Positions 33,643 through 42,771 are shown, numbered from the stretch's first letter. The stretch: 64,000 bases of DNA from JACVRN01 sp036389255 (GCA_036389255.1 DASVQI010000019.1:62001-126000), one strand, 5' to 3'. The notes: a model not told the origin generated them from the letters alone. Numbers and translations: made by a program.

Positions 33643-34656
33643 ATGAACGCGCCTGTCACGCCTGACCATATCATGCAACTGGGCCTCGGCTTCTGGGCTT
33701 CCAAGACGCTCCTGAGCGCAGTCGAGCTTGGGCTCTTCACGGAGTTGGCCAAAGGCCCCATGACCGCACCGGCCATAATGGAACGGCTCAATTTACACAC
33801 GCGCAGCGCCGTAGATTTTCTGGACGCACTAGTCTCGCTTCGCATGCTGGAGCGCAACAGTGAGGGCGTTTACAGCAACACGCCTGAGACGGAGACTTAT
33901 CTGGACAGGGAGAAGCCGACCTACATGGGCGGGATGCTTGAGATGGCCAACGCGCGGCTTTATCCATTCTGGGGCTCGCTGACCGAGGCTCTGAAGACCG
34001 GGCGGCCTCAGAACGAAGCCAAGAGCGGCGGCAACTTCTTCGAGGCGCTCTACGCGGAGCCGGAGCGTTTAGAAGGTTTCCTGAGCGCCATGACCGGCCT
34101 CAGTCTGGGCGCGGCTCAGGCCATCTCGCAGAAATTTCCATGGAGCGATTATCGCACCTTCATAGACATAGGCGGCGCTCAGGGAGGCGTGCCCGTGCAA
34201 ATCGCTCTGGCGCACGGACACCTGACGGGCGGGAGCTTCGACATCCCTTCGGTCGGCCCCGTGTTTGAAAAATATGTCGCGCGACACGGGCTGTCCGAGC
34301 GGCTTCGCTTCTATCCCGGCGATTTCTTCAAAGACCGCTTGCCGTCTGCTGACGTGCTGGTGATGGGGCACATACTGCACGACTGGAATCTGGAAGAGAA
34401 GCGTATGCTGCTGAAGAAGGCATACGACGCGCTCCCCGAAGGCGGCGCTCTCATAGTCTTCGAGGCGCTCATAGACGACGAGCGGCGCGAGAACTCGCTC
34501 GGGCTGCTGATGAGCTTGAACATGCTGATAGAGACGCCCGGCGGCTTCGACTACACGGGCGCGGACTGCTCCAACTGGATGCGCGAAACCGGCTTCCGCC
34601 AAACTCGCGTAGAGCATCTGGTCGGCCCTGATTCGATGGTAATAGGGTTCAAGTAA
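33643..34656 (+). CDS. O-methyltransferase with dimerisation domain
   Basis: 337 residues, Methyltransf_2 type. N-terminal winged-helix dimerisation part (FWASKTLLSAVELGLFTELAKGPMTAPAIMERLNL), then TFIDIGGAQGGVPVQIALAHGHLTGGSFDIPSV (SAM site, about residues 175-208) and DVLVMGHILHDWNLEEKRMLLKKAYDALPEGGALIVFE with the catalytic H in HILHDW. Related to hydroxyneurosporene and acetylserotonin O-methyltransferases. AAGGAG precedes ATG. Substrate unknown. Confidence 0.88.
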   Translation: MNAPVTPDHIMQLGLGFWASKTLLSAVELGLFTELAKGPMTAPAIMERLNLHTRSAVDFLDALVSLRMLERNSEGVYSNTPETETYLDREKPTYMGGMLEMANARLYPFWGSLTEALKTGRPQNEAKSGGNFFEALYAEPERLEGFLSAMTGLSLGAAQAISQKFPWSDYRTFIDIGGAQGGVPVQIALAHGHLTGGSFDIPSVGPVFEKYVARHGLSERLRFYPGDFFKDRLPSADVLVMGHILHDWNLEEKRMLLKKAYDALPEGGALIVFEALIDDERRENSLGLLMSLNMLIETPGGFDYTGADCSNWMRETGFRQTRVEHLVGPDSMVIGFK

Positions 34657-34660
34657 AGAT

Positions 34661-34738
34661 AAAGCAGGAAACAACAGTAAAAGGCACGAGGAAGATTATC
34701 GCTTCCCCGTGCCTTTTAGTGTCGTTTCCTGCTTCCTT
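34661..34738. terminator. nested palindrome after the methyltransferase gene
   Basis: Outer arms AAAGCAGGAAAC and GTTTCCTGCTT, inner arms AAAAGGCACG / CGTGCCTTTT. The inner right arm ends in TTTT, so a terminator on the plus strand. Confidence 0.7.
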
Positions 34739-34764
34739 TGATATCATCAGTCGAGGTGAATCTT

Positions 34765-35871
34765 ATGAGGCGTGCTTTCGTCACCATAATCTCGGCCTTA
34801 GTCCCGCTCGTTTTTCTTTACACAGAGGCGCGGGCGCATCCTGCATGGGGGATAGCGGTAGACAATCAGGGTCAGGTCTATTTCAGCGACTTGACGACTG
34901 TCTGGAAGATTGACGCCAGAGGCACTGTGACTGTGTTCAGAGCGGCCGCCGACAGGCACATTCACGACCTGAACATAGACGAAGCAGGAAACCTTTACGG
35001 CGCGGACAACTCTTACGAGCCCTCGACTCAGCGCTTCTTCAGCGCAATCTGGAAGATGACGCCTGCTGGCGGCTTCACGTACCTTCTGCCTCCCACCGTT
35101 GACCCGCCCGAAGGCATAAGCATCTGGAAAGACCGCGACGGCAACTCTTATCACGCGACCAACTATCCCGGAAGCGAGTTGCTCGTCCTGAAAAGAGGCG
35201 CGGACGGAAACGTCACGGTGCTGGTCGGGAACAGCAGCGCCGCGCGACAGTACAAACAGGGCGTGCCATACAGCCTTGGCGGGATGGCCTTCGGGACGGA
35301 CGGCGCGCTCTACTTTACACACGGCGCGAATGTCAGCAAGCTGGCTACGAACGGCACGCTCACTCAGCTTGCCCGCAATCTGACTAAAGAGAAGACTTCC
35401 GCTAATCAGTCGGGCGGCGGCTCTGCCACACAGTTGTTGGGCATAGCCGTAGACGCTCAAGGCAACGCCTTCGTGGCTGACCACGGAAATCGGCGCGTGC
35501 TGAAGATTATGCCCAACGGGCAAACCAGCACGGTCTTACAGGCAGAAGAGTCGTGGTTCCCTACCGGCGTTGCTTTGAAAGGCAGCGAGCTTTACATATT
35601 GGAGATTGGACAGACCGACCCGTACCATCCGCTTGGGACTCGCGTGCGCAGGCTCTCGCCGGACGGGAAAATTTCCACGCTGGCAAACGTGGTAGAAAAC
35701 AGGGCTTCGTCCGGCAATCCCGCCGACGGTCAAAGCCCCTCCGATGACGGCTCCGGAAGAGTCGCCGGGCGCGGAAGAAATATCCTGTACGCGCTAATCG
35801 GCGCGGGGACGAGCATCTTCGCTTTAATCGTTATCGTGGGACTCATGCGCAGGAAAGCGTCCGCGCGGTAA
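34765..35871 (+). CDS. secreted NHL/SMP-30-like beta-propeller with C-terminal anchor
   Basis: 368 residues from ATG 34765 with GAGGTGA upstream. Signal peptide AFVTIISALVPLVFLYTEARA. Repeats of the kind GIAVDNQGQVYFSDL, DLNIDEAGNLYGADN, GIAVDAQGNAFVADHGNRRVLKIMPNG build a six-bladed propeller. Low-complexity serine/glycine linker, then a C-terminal transmembrane helix NILYALIGAGTSIFALIVIVGLMRR (residues 340-365). Possibly an extracytoplasmic sensor or scaffold. Confidence 0.8.
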   Translation: MRRAFVTIISALVPLVFLYTEARAHPAWGIAVDNQGQVYFSDLTTVWKIDARGTVTVFRAAADRHIHDLNIDEAGNLYGADNSYEPSTQRFFSAIWKMTPAGGFTYLLPPTVDPPEGISIWKDRDGNSYHATNYPGSELLVLKRGADGNVTVLVGNSSAARQYKQGVPYSLGGMAFGTDGALYFTHGANVSKLATNGTLTQLARNLTKEKTSANQSGGGSATQLLGIAVDAQGNAFVADHGNRRVLKIMPNGQTSTVLQAEESWFPTGVALKGSELYILEIGQTDPYHPLGTRVRRLSPDGKISTLANVVENRASSGNPADGQSPSDDGSGRVAGRGRNILYALIGAGTSIFALIVIVGLMRRKASAR

Positions 35872-35875
35872 CACA

Positions 35876-36045
35876 CGAAGTAACGGTAATGGGTCAATTT
35901 CAAAAATCAGACTCACCGCAGAGACGCAGAGAGACGCTGAGAACGCGCAGAGATTTGATTTTTCTCCGCGCCCCCTCTGCGTTTCTCTGCGTCTCTGCGG
36001 TGAATTACTCGTTTAGATTTCAAACTGACCCCCTACCGAAGTAAC
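35876..36045. mobile_element. second MITE-like palindrome with 9-10-bp direct repeats
   Basis: Element 35885-36036 lies between direct repeats CGAAGTAACG (35876-35885 and 36037-36046). Ends: GTAATGGGTCAATTTCAAA at the left and GTAGGGGGTCAGTTTGAAA at the right (reverse complement), 15 of 19 positions equal. The inner palindrome uses the same TCACCGCAGAGACGCAGAG words as the element at 5176-5318. No coding capacity. Confidence 0.65.
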
Positions 36046-36124
36046 GCCATGCTTTTAATGCTGGCCTGTTAGCGGTAGAATCATCTACGCAGGTTCTGCT
36101 TGAGTTTATTCACAAAGGCCACCT

Positions 36125-36757
36125 ATGAGAAAAATAGTCCTGCTGCTTCTAATCACAATCTTTTCCTCAAACGCTCTCGCACAATCAGGGAGAAGAACCA
36201 CCAAGCCGCCTCCGACGCCCGTAGCGCCCGCGATTGAATCGCCGTCCGAGTTTGAGCGGCCCGAGGCTCCGCCTTCTCCTGTGGCGCTCGGCGTGCTGCC
36301 ACAGGACTTACTCAACCGCGAATTGAAGTCGCTCGACAAAGGAAGCTTTCGCCTGTCGGACTTCTACGGAAAGGTGGTCGTGCTGAACCTGTGGGCGAGT
36401 TGGTGCGGCCCGTGCCGCATGGAGGTTCCAGAATACGAGCGCGTCCGCAAAGAGTATGCGGGGCGCGGCGTGGAGTTCATTGCCCTGACCACGGAAGACC
36501 CGCGCACCGCTTCCGAGCGCGTGAAGCAGTTCGTGCGCGATTTCAAGTTCGGCTTTCGTCATGGATGGGCTGACCCGCAGACTGCGGCCACGCTGATGAA
36601 CGGCAGGAACGTAATCCCGCAGACCCTTGTCATATCGGCGGACGGGCGGATATTGAGCCACTGGCGCGGCTACTCGCGCGAGCGAAACGGCGAGCGGCTG
36701 CGCGAGACGATTGCACAAGCCCTCTCAGGCGCGACTTCGCCTTCGACTAGATTTTGA
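36125..36757 (+). CDS. TlpA-like thioredoxin-fold lipoprotein or periplasmic protein
   Basis: 210 residues. Signal peptide IVLLLLITIFSSNALAQ, a proline-rich linker (about residues 25-60), then the AhpC/TSA-Redoxin domain: LNRELKSLDKGSFRLSDFYGKVVVLNLWASWCGPCRMEVPEYERV with the redox CGPC (about residues 96-99). The cis-proline lies in NVIPQTLVI. Reduces periplasmic disulfides or haem-apoprotein thiols. Monocistronic. Confidence 0.87.
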   Translation: MRKIVLLLLITIFSSNALAQSGRRTTKPPPTPVAPAIESPSEFERPEAPPSPVALGVLPQDLLNRELKSLDKGSFRLSDFYGKVVVLNLWASWCGPCRMEVPEYERVRKEYAGRGVEFIALTTEDPRTASERVKQFVRDFKFGFRHGWADPQTAATLMNGRNVIPQTLVISADGRILSHWRGYSRERNGERLRETIAQALSGATSPSTRF

Positions 36758-36784
36758 TGAAAGAGAAGCCGACTTTCCTTGGAG

Positions 36785-37825
36785 TTAAAGCCTAGTCAGT
36801 TGATTGATGCGCTCGCGTATCGCGCGAACGTATCCTTCCATAATCGTCCTGTTGTAGTTGGCTGCGCGGAAAGCCTCTCGCAGTTGCTCGTCCGAGAGCT
36901 GAGACAAGAGTGAGCCAATCCAGCGCGCGTGCTCCGTCGGTATGCCGCGCATGGCCTTCTCCTTCTTCACTTCCCCACGGTAGTAAGGCGGGTAAAATAT
37001 GGAGAAGACGCCCAGCTTCGTTGGCCGCGTGTCGTAATCGAACTCGACCGTGCGCCCGTCGTCCTCAGTTCCGGTCACGAATCGCGTAGAGAGAAAATCC
37101 TTCAGGTTATTCTTCGTGCGGCGGCCCCCTAGCCCGTCAGCTTTGCCCAGAGTTGCGCCGAGGTCTGAGACTGTATATCGTGCCTCGCGGTTTCCCGCCG
37201 AGTTGGTGACGTAAAAGATTCGGTTGTTGGCAGCGCGTGCGTCGAAGTTGTTCAGGAGAATCATCAGAACCTTCAGGCCGCTCAGCTCGCGCGTGTCCTT
37301 GAAGGGATTATCGAACCATCCCCATTCCGGCCCGCGCTCCACCTCTTCACGACGCGGCTCGAACCGCGCCCCGTAGACCATGCGCGTGTCGCGCCCGACG
37401 TACTCCCTGCCTCTGGATAGACGCGGAAGTCCCTGAATCTGCACGCGGTCGAAGTGGTAAGCCTCTTCCGCGAAATAGCCGACTGCCCAGACCAGACGAG
37501 TCGCAACCGTCTCGCTCTGCGCCTCCGGGCCGAGTTTGACGCGCCAAGTGATGCCGCGCGCGTCTTTCACGTCGAACTTGGGCGATTCGCCAGACTTGTC
37601 CTCTTCTATAAAGGTGAAAGGGGCCAGAGGCGCGAGCCTGTAAGAGCCCGGCCCGTAGCGCAGGTCGCGGTTGCTGATGTTGCCCGGATTGCGCCAGAGA
37701 ACGGGACGAGCTTCAGCGTCGGAATCCTTGCCCTTGGACTTTTGGGCAAGGCTCTGGGACTGAAGCCCGGCGATTAGTATGAGCAGTAGGGCCAGCAGCC
37801 CTCTTAAATTGTGTGGCGTAATCAT
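36785..37825 (-). CDS. secreted conserved protein with kinase-fold-like features
   Basis: 346 residues. Signal peptide LLALLLILIAGLQSQSLAQ. WRVKLGPEAQSETVATRLVWAVGYFAEEAYH resembles the ATP-lysine and alpha-C region of HipA/Fam20C-type kinases. LSGLKVLMILLNNFDARAANNRIFYV looks like a catalytic loop (D..x..N) and YTVSDLGATLG like a DFG-type metal motif. These are pattern similarities seen by eye; an export signal on a kinase would be unusual. Lies six bases downstream of the metallophosphoesterase gene, so they form one transcript. Confidence 0.65.
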   Translation of the reverse strand: MITPHNLRGLLALLLILIAGLQSQSLAQKSKGKDSDAEARPVLWRNPGNISNRDLRYGPGSYRLAPLAPFTFIEEDKSGESPKFDVKDARGITWRVKLGPEAQSETVATRLVWAVGYFAEEAYHFDRVQIQGLPRLSRGREYVGRDTRMVYGARFEPRREEVERGPEWGWFDNPFKDTRELSGLKVLMILLNNFDARAANNRIFYVTNSAGNREARYTVSDLGATLGKADGLGGRRTKNNLKDFLSTRFVTGTEDDGRTVEFDYDTRPTKLGVFSIFYPPYYRGEVKKEKAMRGIPTEHARWIGSLLSQLSDEQLREAFRAANYNRTIMEGYVRAIRERINQLTRL

Positions 37826-37831
37826 CAGAAG

Positions 37832-38770
37832 CTAAGCTGCGGCTTTCGCGGCTCGCGCGCGTTGGTTGACGATGACGCCGGAATCCACGGTTTCGCCCGT
37901 GCGGGAGATTACCTGAAAGTGCATCTCGTTCCCGGCTATCTCAAGGAGCATGAAGGACATGTCTTTATCATACGCCTTCTCCGTCAGGGGAGAGTTACTT
38001 TTAACGTCGCCTTCCCTTAATTTGCCGCCCGCGCCGGAGATGAAATAGTAAATCCCTTTCTGCGGCTTAATCCTTTCGTAGAAATGCTCGTGGCCGGCGA
38101 AGACCGCGTTGATGCCGTACTTCAGGAAGATAGGCTCAAGGACTGTGCGCAGCTCTACTTCTGAGCCGTGCTTTCCGCCGGAAGAGTAGGGCGGATGATG
38201 AAAGAAGCAGATTTTCCATTCGGAAGTATCTGCCGCGAACTGCTCCTCTATCCACTTTAGCTGCCGCTTGTCCATGTAGTTGCTGTTCAGGGAGTAGAAG
38301 GAGACGTTCCCTCTTTTGATGACGTAGTACTCCTCGCCGTTCATGTTGAAGTACTGGTAGAAGCGCTGGTTCGCGTCGTCGTGATTGCCGAGCGTGGCGT
38401 AGAACTTGACGTTCTCGTTCAGCAGCGTTTTGTAGACGTCCTCGAACTTCAGCTTAAAGTCTGCGGGGCTCTCGCCGCCGTACATGTTGTCGCCCATCAT
38501 CAGCACGAACTCGAACGGGTAGGTCTGTCTGTACTTCACCATCCAGTCGGCCAACTGCCTCTGCTTGTCCGTGCCCGTGCCGGTGTCGCCTATGACTGCG
38601 AATTTAACGGAGCCTTCTTTCTTGGGCAGAGTAAGCTTTAAGGGCGCGCTCGTGGCAGAGCCGACTCTTGAGCCTGCGGAGAGAGGAGCCTGCTGGGCTA
38701 GGCTATGATTAAAGAGGCCGCCAAAAGCGAGTGCGGCCAGCAAAAGGACTGAACTGACAATCCGTCTCAT
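37832..38770 (-). CDS. secreted metallophosphoesterase
   Basis: 312 residues. Signal peptide IVSSVLLLAALAFGGLFNHSLAQ. Metal motifs in order: FAVIGDTGTG (D), VLMMGDNMYGG (GD), YATLGNHDDAN (GNHD), CFFHHPPYSSGG (H) and AVFAGHEHFYER (GHxH). This is the calcineurin/purple acid phosphatase type. Extracytoplasmic phosphatase, perhaps acting with the adjacent kinase-like protein. Confidence 0.9.
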   Translation of the reverse strand: MRRIVSSVLLLAALAFGGLFNHSLAQQAPLSAGSRVGSATSAPLKLTLPKKEGSVKFAVIGDTGTGTDKQRQLADWMVKYRQTYPFEFVLMMGDNMYGGESPADFKLKFEDVYKTLLNENVKFYATLGNHDDANQRFYQYFNMNGEEYYVIKRGNVSFYSLNSNYMDKRQLKWIEEQFAADTSEWKICFFHHPPYSSGGKHGSEVELRTVLEPIFLKYGINAVFAGHEHFYERIKPQKGIYYFISGAGGKLREGDVKSNSPLTEKAYDKDMSFMLLEIAGNEMHFQVISRTGETVDSGVIVNQRARAAKAAA

Positions 38771-38800
38771 ACTTTTTTCTTCTCCCTGCGAGCGCCCGCT

Positions 38801-39424
38801 TTATGGCAGGGCGTTAAGCATGTAATCCACAATCAGGCCGTTCTCTCTGTCCACGAGTAGCATGTGGCGTCCCACGAAGCGATACTTCACCTGCTTCGGC
38901 AGTTGCGGCAGCTTCAGGAGCAGCGTCGGCGGAATCTGTGTCAGCTCCTTGCTCTCCGGGTAGGTGTAGTTGACTCTCAGTGGCACGCCAGCCGTCTCCG
39001 CCTCCATAATCTCTTCGCGCAGCGCTTGCAGCTTCTGGCCCGTGTACAGAGTCCGAATCGTCTTGCGTATGTGCGCGGCTATGTCCGGCGTGAAAAGCTG
39101 TCCCTGTTTAGCGTTAGGCCGCGCCGCGCGAACCAGTTCTTCAAAGGCCGCCTTGTGCGCCTTTATCTGCTCCGGCGTGGCGTCCTTGGGAAGCTTTGGC
39201 AGCTTGTCCTCAAGTCGCTCTCTGAGGACTGAATACTCTTTGACGCGCCCCTCGAAACGGGCAATCATCGCGTCGGTTTTGACAGACGCGGACGTTTGCG
39301 GCGCGTCCTGTATCTGCCCCTTCGCCACGGAAGCAAAGGGAATCGAAAGGGCCGCGACCGCCAACAATAGCAGTGCAGCCGCCTTGTAGATGGAAGCAGC
39401 GCTGTCAGCTATTTTTTGTCTCAT
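38801..39424 (-). CDS. secreted conserved unknown protein
   Basis: 207 residues from ATG at 39422-39424; an ATG at 39478 opens a longer frame, and none has a clear ribosome binding site. Signal peptide KAAALLLLAVAALSIPFASVAKGQ. Mature part helical with a central FEELVRAARPNAKQGQLFTPDIAAHIRKTIRTLYTGQKLQALREEI and a late VNYTYPESKELTQIPPTLLLKLPQLP. The end RFVGRHMLLVDRENGLIVDYMLNALP is strand-like. I recall similar proteins in Acidobacteria; function unknown. Confidence 0.7.
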   Translation of the reverse strand: MRQKIADSAASIYKAAALLLLAVAALSIPFASVAKGQIQDAPQTSASVKTDAMIARFEGRVKEYSVLRERLEDKLPKLPKDATPEQIKAHKAAFEELVRAARPNAKQGQLFTPDIAAHIRKTIRTLYTGQKLQALREEIMEAETAGVPLRVNYTYPESKELTQIPPTLLLKLPQLPKQVKYRFVGRHMLLVDRENGLIVDYMLNALP

Positions 39425-39502
39425 TGATTTATAAGATTGCAAAACAGATGCCATGTTACAGCTTGGCCGCAGAGCCATCGCAGAGCCGTTTCAAATCTCT
39501 GA

Positions 39503-39528
39503 AATCTTTATGCTTAAGCATAAAGATT
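39503..39528. promoter_or_regulatory. 26-bp perfect palindrome upstream of recG
   Basis: AATCTTTATGCTT followed by its exact reverse complement, no loop. It sits between the divergent genes at 39424 and 39697. It could be an operator for a dimeric regulator or a cruciform site; there is no T-run for termination. Confidence 0.45.
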
Positions 39529-39696
39529 CAAAAGCCGCGCGACTGGCCGGGCGCACTCCGGGCGTATGTTTCTAAAACAGCAGTAGAGTACGGTTATACA
39601 ACTCCCCTTAGCGTCGCTTTCAAATTCAACTCTCTGCTTTACCCGCCGTCACTCTGCGGTGAATCATAACTTTCCTTGTGCTATCATCCTCCCGCG

Positions 39697-42090
39697 ATGG
39701 CTAAAACTTCCCCCATCACGCTGGACACTCCCATCACATCGCTCTACAAATTCGGCGTCCCCAGATTGGGGCAGCCAACGGCGCGCAAGCTCGCGCTGGC
39801 GCTGGCGACGGTAGTGGGTAAGCAGGACGCCACGGAGGCCACGGTCGAAGACCTCTTGAACTACCTGCCCATGCGGTACGAAGACCGCTCCAACATGGGG
39901 CGCATCTCGGAGCTGAGTCATGGGACGGAGGCTTCGCTCGAGCTTTATGTTCGCGTCGCGGGCGGCTTTCAGGTGGGGCGCAATCGTTCGCCTAAACAGC
40001 CCAAGCTTTACATCTTCGAGATAACGGCCTCTGACCCCGAGCGCACGGGAAAGCCTGTGGTCGTCTGGTGGTTCGTCTCCGGGCGCGCAGCCGAGCGCAT
40101 CATAGCCTACAACCGCCAGCGCTTTACACGAGGCGCGCGCTTCATAGCCTTCGGCCAGTGGGAATGGGATCCGCGCCGAAACACCTTCGCGCTCAGACTA
40201 AACAAGCCGGACGAGCTTGAGATGCTGCCCGGCACTTGGACTCCGCCCGAGCACGCCCTGCTGCGGCTGGCCGAAGAGGGAGCGGCGGGTCAAGCTTCGA
40301 ACGGCGGTGGCGGAAGCTCCGCACCGGAGTCACGCGATGAGGCTGAAGAAGCGGAAGACGAGTCGAGCGCCGACGGCGATTTCGATGAAGAGGAAGTAGT
40401 TGACGATGACCCGGCGACGGCTGCGATTCACGTGGGGCGGCGAGTCCCCGTTTATCGCAAGCTCGGAGAGTTTCGCACCAAACGGCTGCGAGAGATTATG
40501 CACGCCGTGCTGAGCCGCGTTGACGACGATTCGGTAGAAGAGACTCTGCCTGCGGATTTAATCGCGCAGCAACAGCTTATAGGCCGCGCCGAGGCGCTGC
40601 GGCTCATACACTTTCCTTCGGACGACGCGCCGCTCGCGGATTACGAGCGCGCGCGCTCTCCCGCTCACCTGCGCCTCATCTTCGAGGAGTTCTTCTGGGT
40701 CGCTCTGGCTCTGGCGATTCGTCGCGGCGAGCGAGTCAAGGAAGCCAAGGGTGCGGTCATAGAAATCACGGACGGCATACGCGAGCGCGTCTCGTCCGTG
40801 CTTCCCTTCGAGCTGACGGGCGCGCAGGAGCGTGCGCTTGAGCGCATCTTCGCGGACATGCAATCGGATGCTCCCATGAACCGGCTGCTTCAGGGCGACG
40901 TGGGAAGCGGCAAGACCATTGTGGCCTTGCAGGCCATGCTGGCCGCCATGGAGAACGGCTATCAGGCCGCGCTCATGGTGCCTACGGAAATTCTGGCGGA
41001 GCAGCACGCGCGAAACGTCAAGCGAATACTGGCGCGCACGCCTTATCGCGTGGAGCTTTTGACGGGAAGCCTGCGCGCCGCCGAAAAACGAAGGGTTCAT
41101 CAGGCGATTGCTGCGGGCGAAGTTCACGCGACCGTAGGCACGCACGCGCTCATACAGGAGACTGTGCAGTTCTACAAGCTCGGCCTAGTGGTGATAGACG
41201 AGCAGCACCGCTTCGGCGTGCTGCAACGCGCGGAGCTTCGCGCACGCGGCTTTAACCCGGACGTGCTGGTGATGACGGCCACGCCGATTCCCCGCTCTCT
41301 GGCCATGACCGTCTACGGTGACTTGGACGTTTCGGTGATTGACGAGTTGCCGCCCGGTCGCACGCCTGTTAAGACGGTCGTGCTTGGTGAAGACAAGCGT
41401 CAGGCTGTCTACAAGGGAATCGAGCGCGACGTGCGCGCCGGTCGTCAGGTTTATGTTGTCTACCCGCTCGTGGAAGAATCGGAGAAGATGGACTTGAAGG
41501 ACGCCACGCGCATGTTCGAGCACCTGCGCGACCGCGTCTTTCCACACTTCTCTGTAGGGCTTATACACGGCAAGATGAAGCCTGCCGAGAAGGACGAGGT
41601 GATGCGCCGTTTCGTCTCCGGCGAGATTCAGATTCTGGTTGCGACAACGGTCGTGGAAGTCGGCGTTGACGTGCCGAACGCGTCGCTCATGATAATAGAG
41701 CACGCCGAGCGTTTCGGGCTCTCGCAGCTTCATCAGTTGCGCGGGCGCGTCGGGCGCGGCGCGGAGCAGTCCGCGTGCGTGCTCATGACTTCGGACAAGC
41801 AGACCAACATCGCCCGCGAGCGGCTGGGGATTATGGAAGAGACTTCGGACGGCTTCCGCATAGCCGAGAAGGATTTGGAGCTGCGCGGCCCCGGCGAAGT
41901 CATGGGCACAAGGCAATCCGGCGTGCCTACCTTCCGCGTGGGCAATCTCGTGCGCGACGTGCTCATACTAGAAGAAGCGCGACGGCAGGCGGATTACTAC
42001 CTGACGGCCCGCCGCATGACGCGCGAAACCTCAAACCTGATAGAGCGCGTGCGGGCCGACGCGCGCTTCGGGCTGGCCGCAATCGGCTAA
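39697..42090 (+). CDS. recG: ATP-dependent DNA helicase RecG
   Basis: 797 residues from ATG 39697. N-terminal wedge domain (PMRYEDRSNMGRISEL), then helicase motifs: LTGAQERAL, LLQGDVGSGKTIVALQAM (Walker A, about residues 400-417), LVVIDEQHRFGVLQR (DEQH), MTATPIPRSLAMT, and ATTVVEVGVDVPNASLMIIEHAERFGLSQLHQLRGRVGRG. Reverses stalled forks and processes Holliday junctions. An acidic low-complexity insert (EEAEDESSADGDFDEEEVVDDDP, about residues 205-250) interrupts the wedge-linker region, making it about 100 residues longer than E. coli RecG. Followed by rsmD. Confidence 0.95.
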   Translation: MAKTSPITLDTPITSLYKFGVPRLGQPTARKLALALATVVGKQDATEATVEDLLNYLPMRYEDRSNMGRISELSHGTEASLELYVRVAGGFQVGRNRSPKQPKLYIFEITASDPERTGKPVVVWWFVSGRAAERIIAYNRQRFTRGARFIAFGQWEWDPRRNTFALRLNKPDELEMLPGTWTPPEHALLRLAEEGAAGQASNGGGGSSAPESRDEAEEAEDESSADGDFDEEEVVDDDPATAAIHVGRRVPVYRKLGEFRTKRLREIMHAVLSRVDDDSVEETLPADLIAQQQLIGRAEALRLIHFPSDDAPLADYERARSPAHLRLIFEEFFWVALALAIRRGERVKEAKGAVIEITDGIRERVSSVLPFELTGAQERALERIFADMQSDAPMNRLLQGDVGSGKTIVALQAMLAAMENGYQAALMVPTEILAEQHARNVKRILARTPYRVELLTGSLRAAEKRRVHQAIAAGEVHATVGTHALIQETVQFYKLGLVVIDEQHRFGVLQRAELRARGFNPDVLVMTATPIPRSLAMTVYGDLDVSVIDELPPGRTPVKTVVLGEDKRQAVYKGIERDVRAGRQVYVVYPLVEESEKMDLKDATRMFEHLRDRVFPHFSVGLIHGKMKPAEKDEVMRRFVSGEIQILVATTVVEVGVDVPNASLMIIEHAERFGLSQLHQLRGRVGRGAEQSACVLMTSDKQTNIARERLGIMEETSDGFRIAEKDLELRGPGEVMGTRQSGVPTFRVGNLVRDVLILEEARRQADYYLTARRMTRETSNLIERVRADARFGLAAIG

Positions 42091-42145
42091 AAGGCAGGAG
42101 CCGGAGTAAGAAACAGCTCTGCTTTTATTCTGAATTCCGATTCGC

Positions 42146-42703
42146 ATGCACGTTCTTGCGGGAAAGTATCGTCGCAGGTTTCTGCAAAGCAGCCCGTCGA
42201 ATCGCGTGCGCCCGACCGCTCGGCGCTTGCGCGAAGCTCTCTTCGAGCTGCTCTCCTTCCGGGTCGAAGGCGCGCGCTTTCTCGACCTCTGCGCTGGCTC
42301 GGGCGCAGTCGGCATAGAGGCTCTTTCGCGCGGCGCTTCACACGTTACCTTCGTTGACCGTTCGCGCAAGATGTGCAGCTTCATAGAGTCCAATCTGGGA
42401 GCGTGCGGAGTGCCGCGTGGCCATGCGGAGATTTGGATGAGCGACGCGGCGCACTTCCTTCGCCGCGCTCTACTTCAGCGCGAGAGAGTCTGGGACATAG
42501 CCTTCTTCGACCCGCCCTACGCGACCCCTTATGCTACGGTGCTGGAAGCATTCGGCACGGCTGCGCTGCTCAGGCCCAAGGGCGGCGTGCTGGTTGCGGA
42601 GCATCACTGCGACAACCCTTTGCCCGAAAACAACGGAGCGCTCAAACGCTGGCGCATCATACGGCAGGGCGAATCCTGTCTCAGTTTTTATGAGAGAAGG
42701 TAA
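42146..42703 (+). CDS. rsmD: 16S rRNA (guanine966-N2)-methyltransferase RsmD, copy 1
   Basis: 185 residues. RPTARRLREALFELLS, then FLDLCAGSGAVGIEALSRGASHVTFVDRSRKMC (SAM site, residues 47-79), and FFDPPYATPYATVLEAFG with the catalytic DPPY. The start MHVLAGKYRRRFLQSS departs from the usual MRVIAG(K/Q)YRGR, so this copy looks the more diverged. Tandem with a second copy at 42772. Confidence 0.88.
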   Translation: MHVLAGKYRRRFLQSSPSNRVRPTARRLREALFELLSFRVEGARFLDLCAGSGAVGIEALSRGASHVTFVDRSRKMCSFIESNLGACGVPRGHAEIWMSDAAHFLRRALLQRERVWDIAFFDPPYATPYATVLEAFGTAALLRPKGGVLVAEHHCDNPLPENNGALKRWRIIRQGESCLSFYERR

Positions 42704-42771
42704 ACGGCTTTCATTGTCCGGTCGAGAGCGTTTTGGTTCTTGTGCTGAAAACTGTAAACTTAAGACTCCGT

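Noticed and set aside
41185..41916. 243-codon minus-strand frame inside recG
   Set aside because: Lies opposite the conserved helicase motifs, which are clearly coding on the plus strand.
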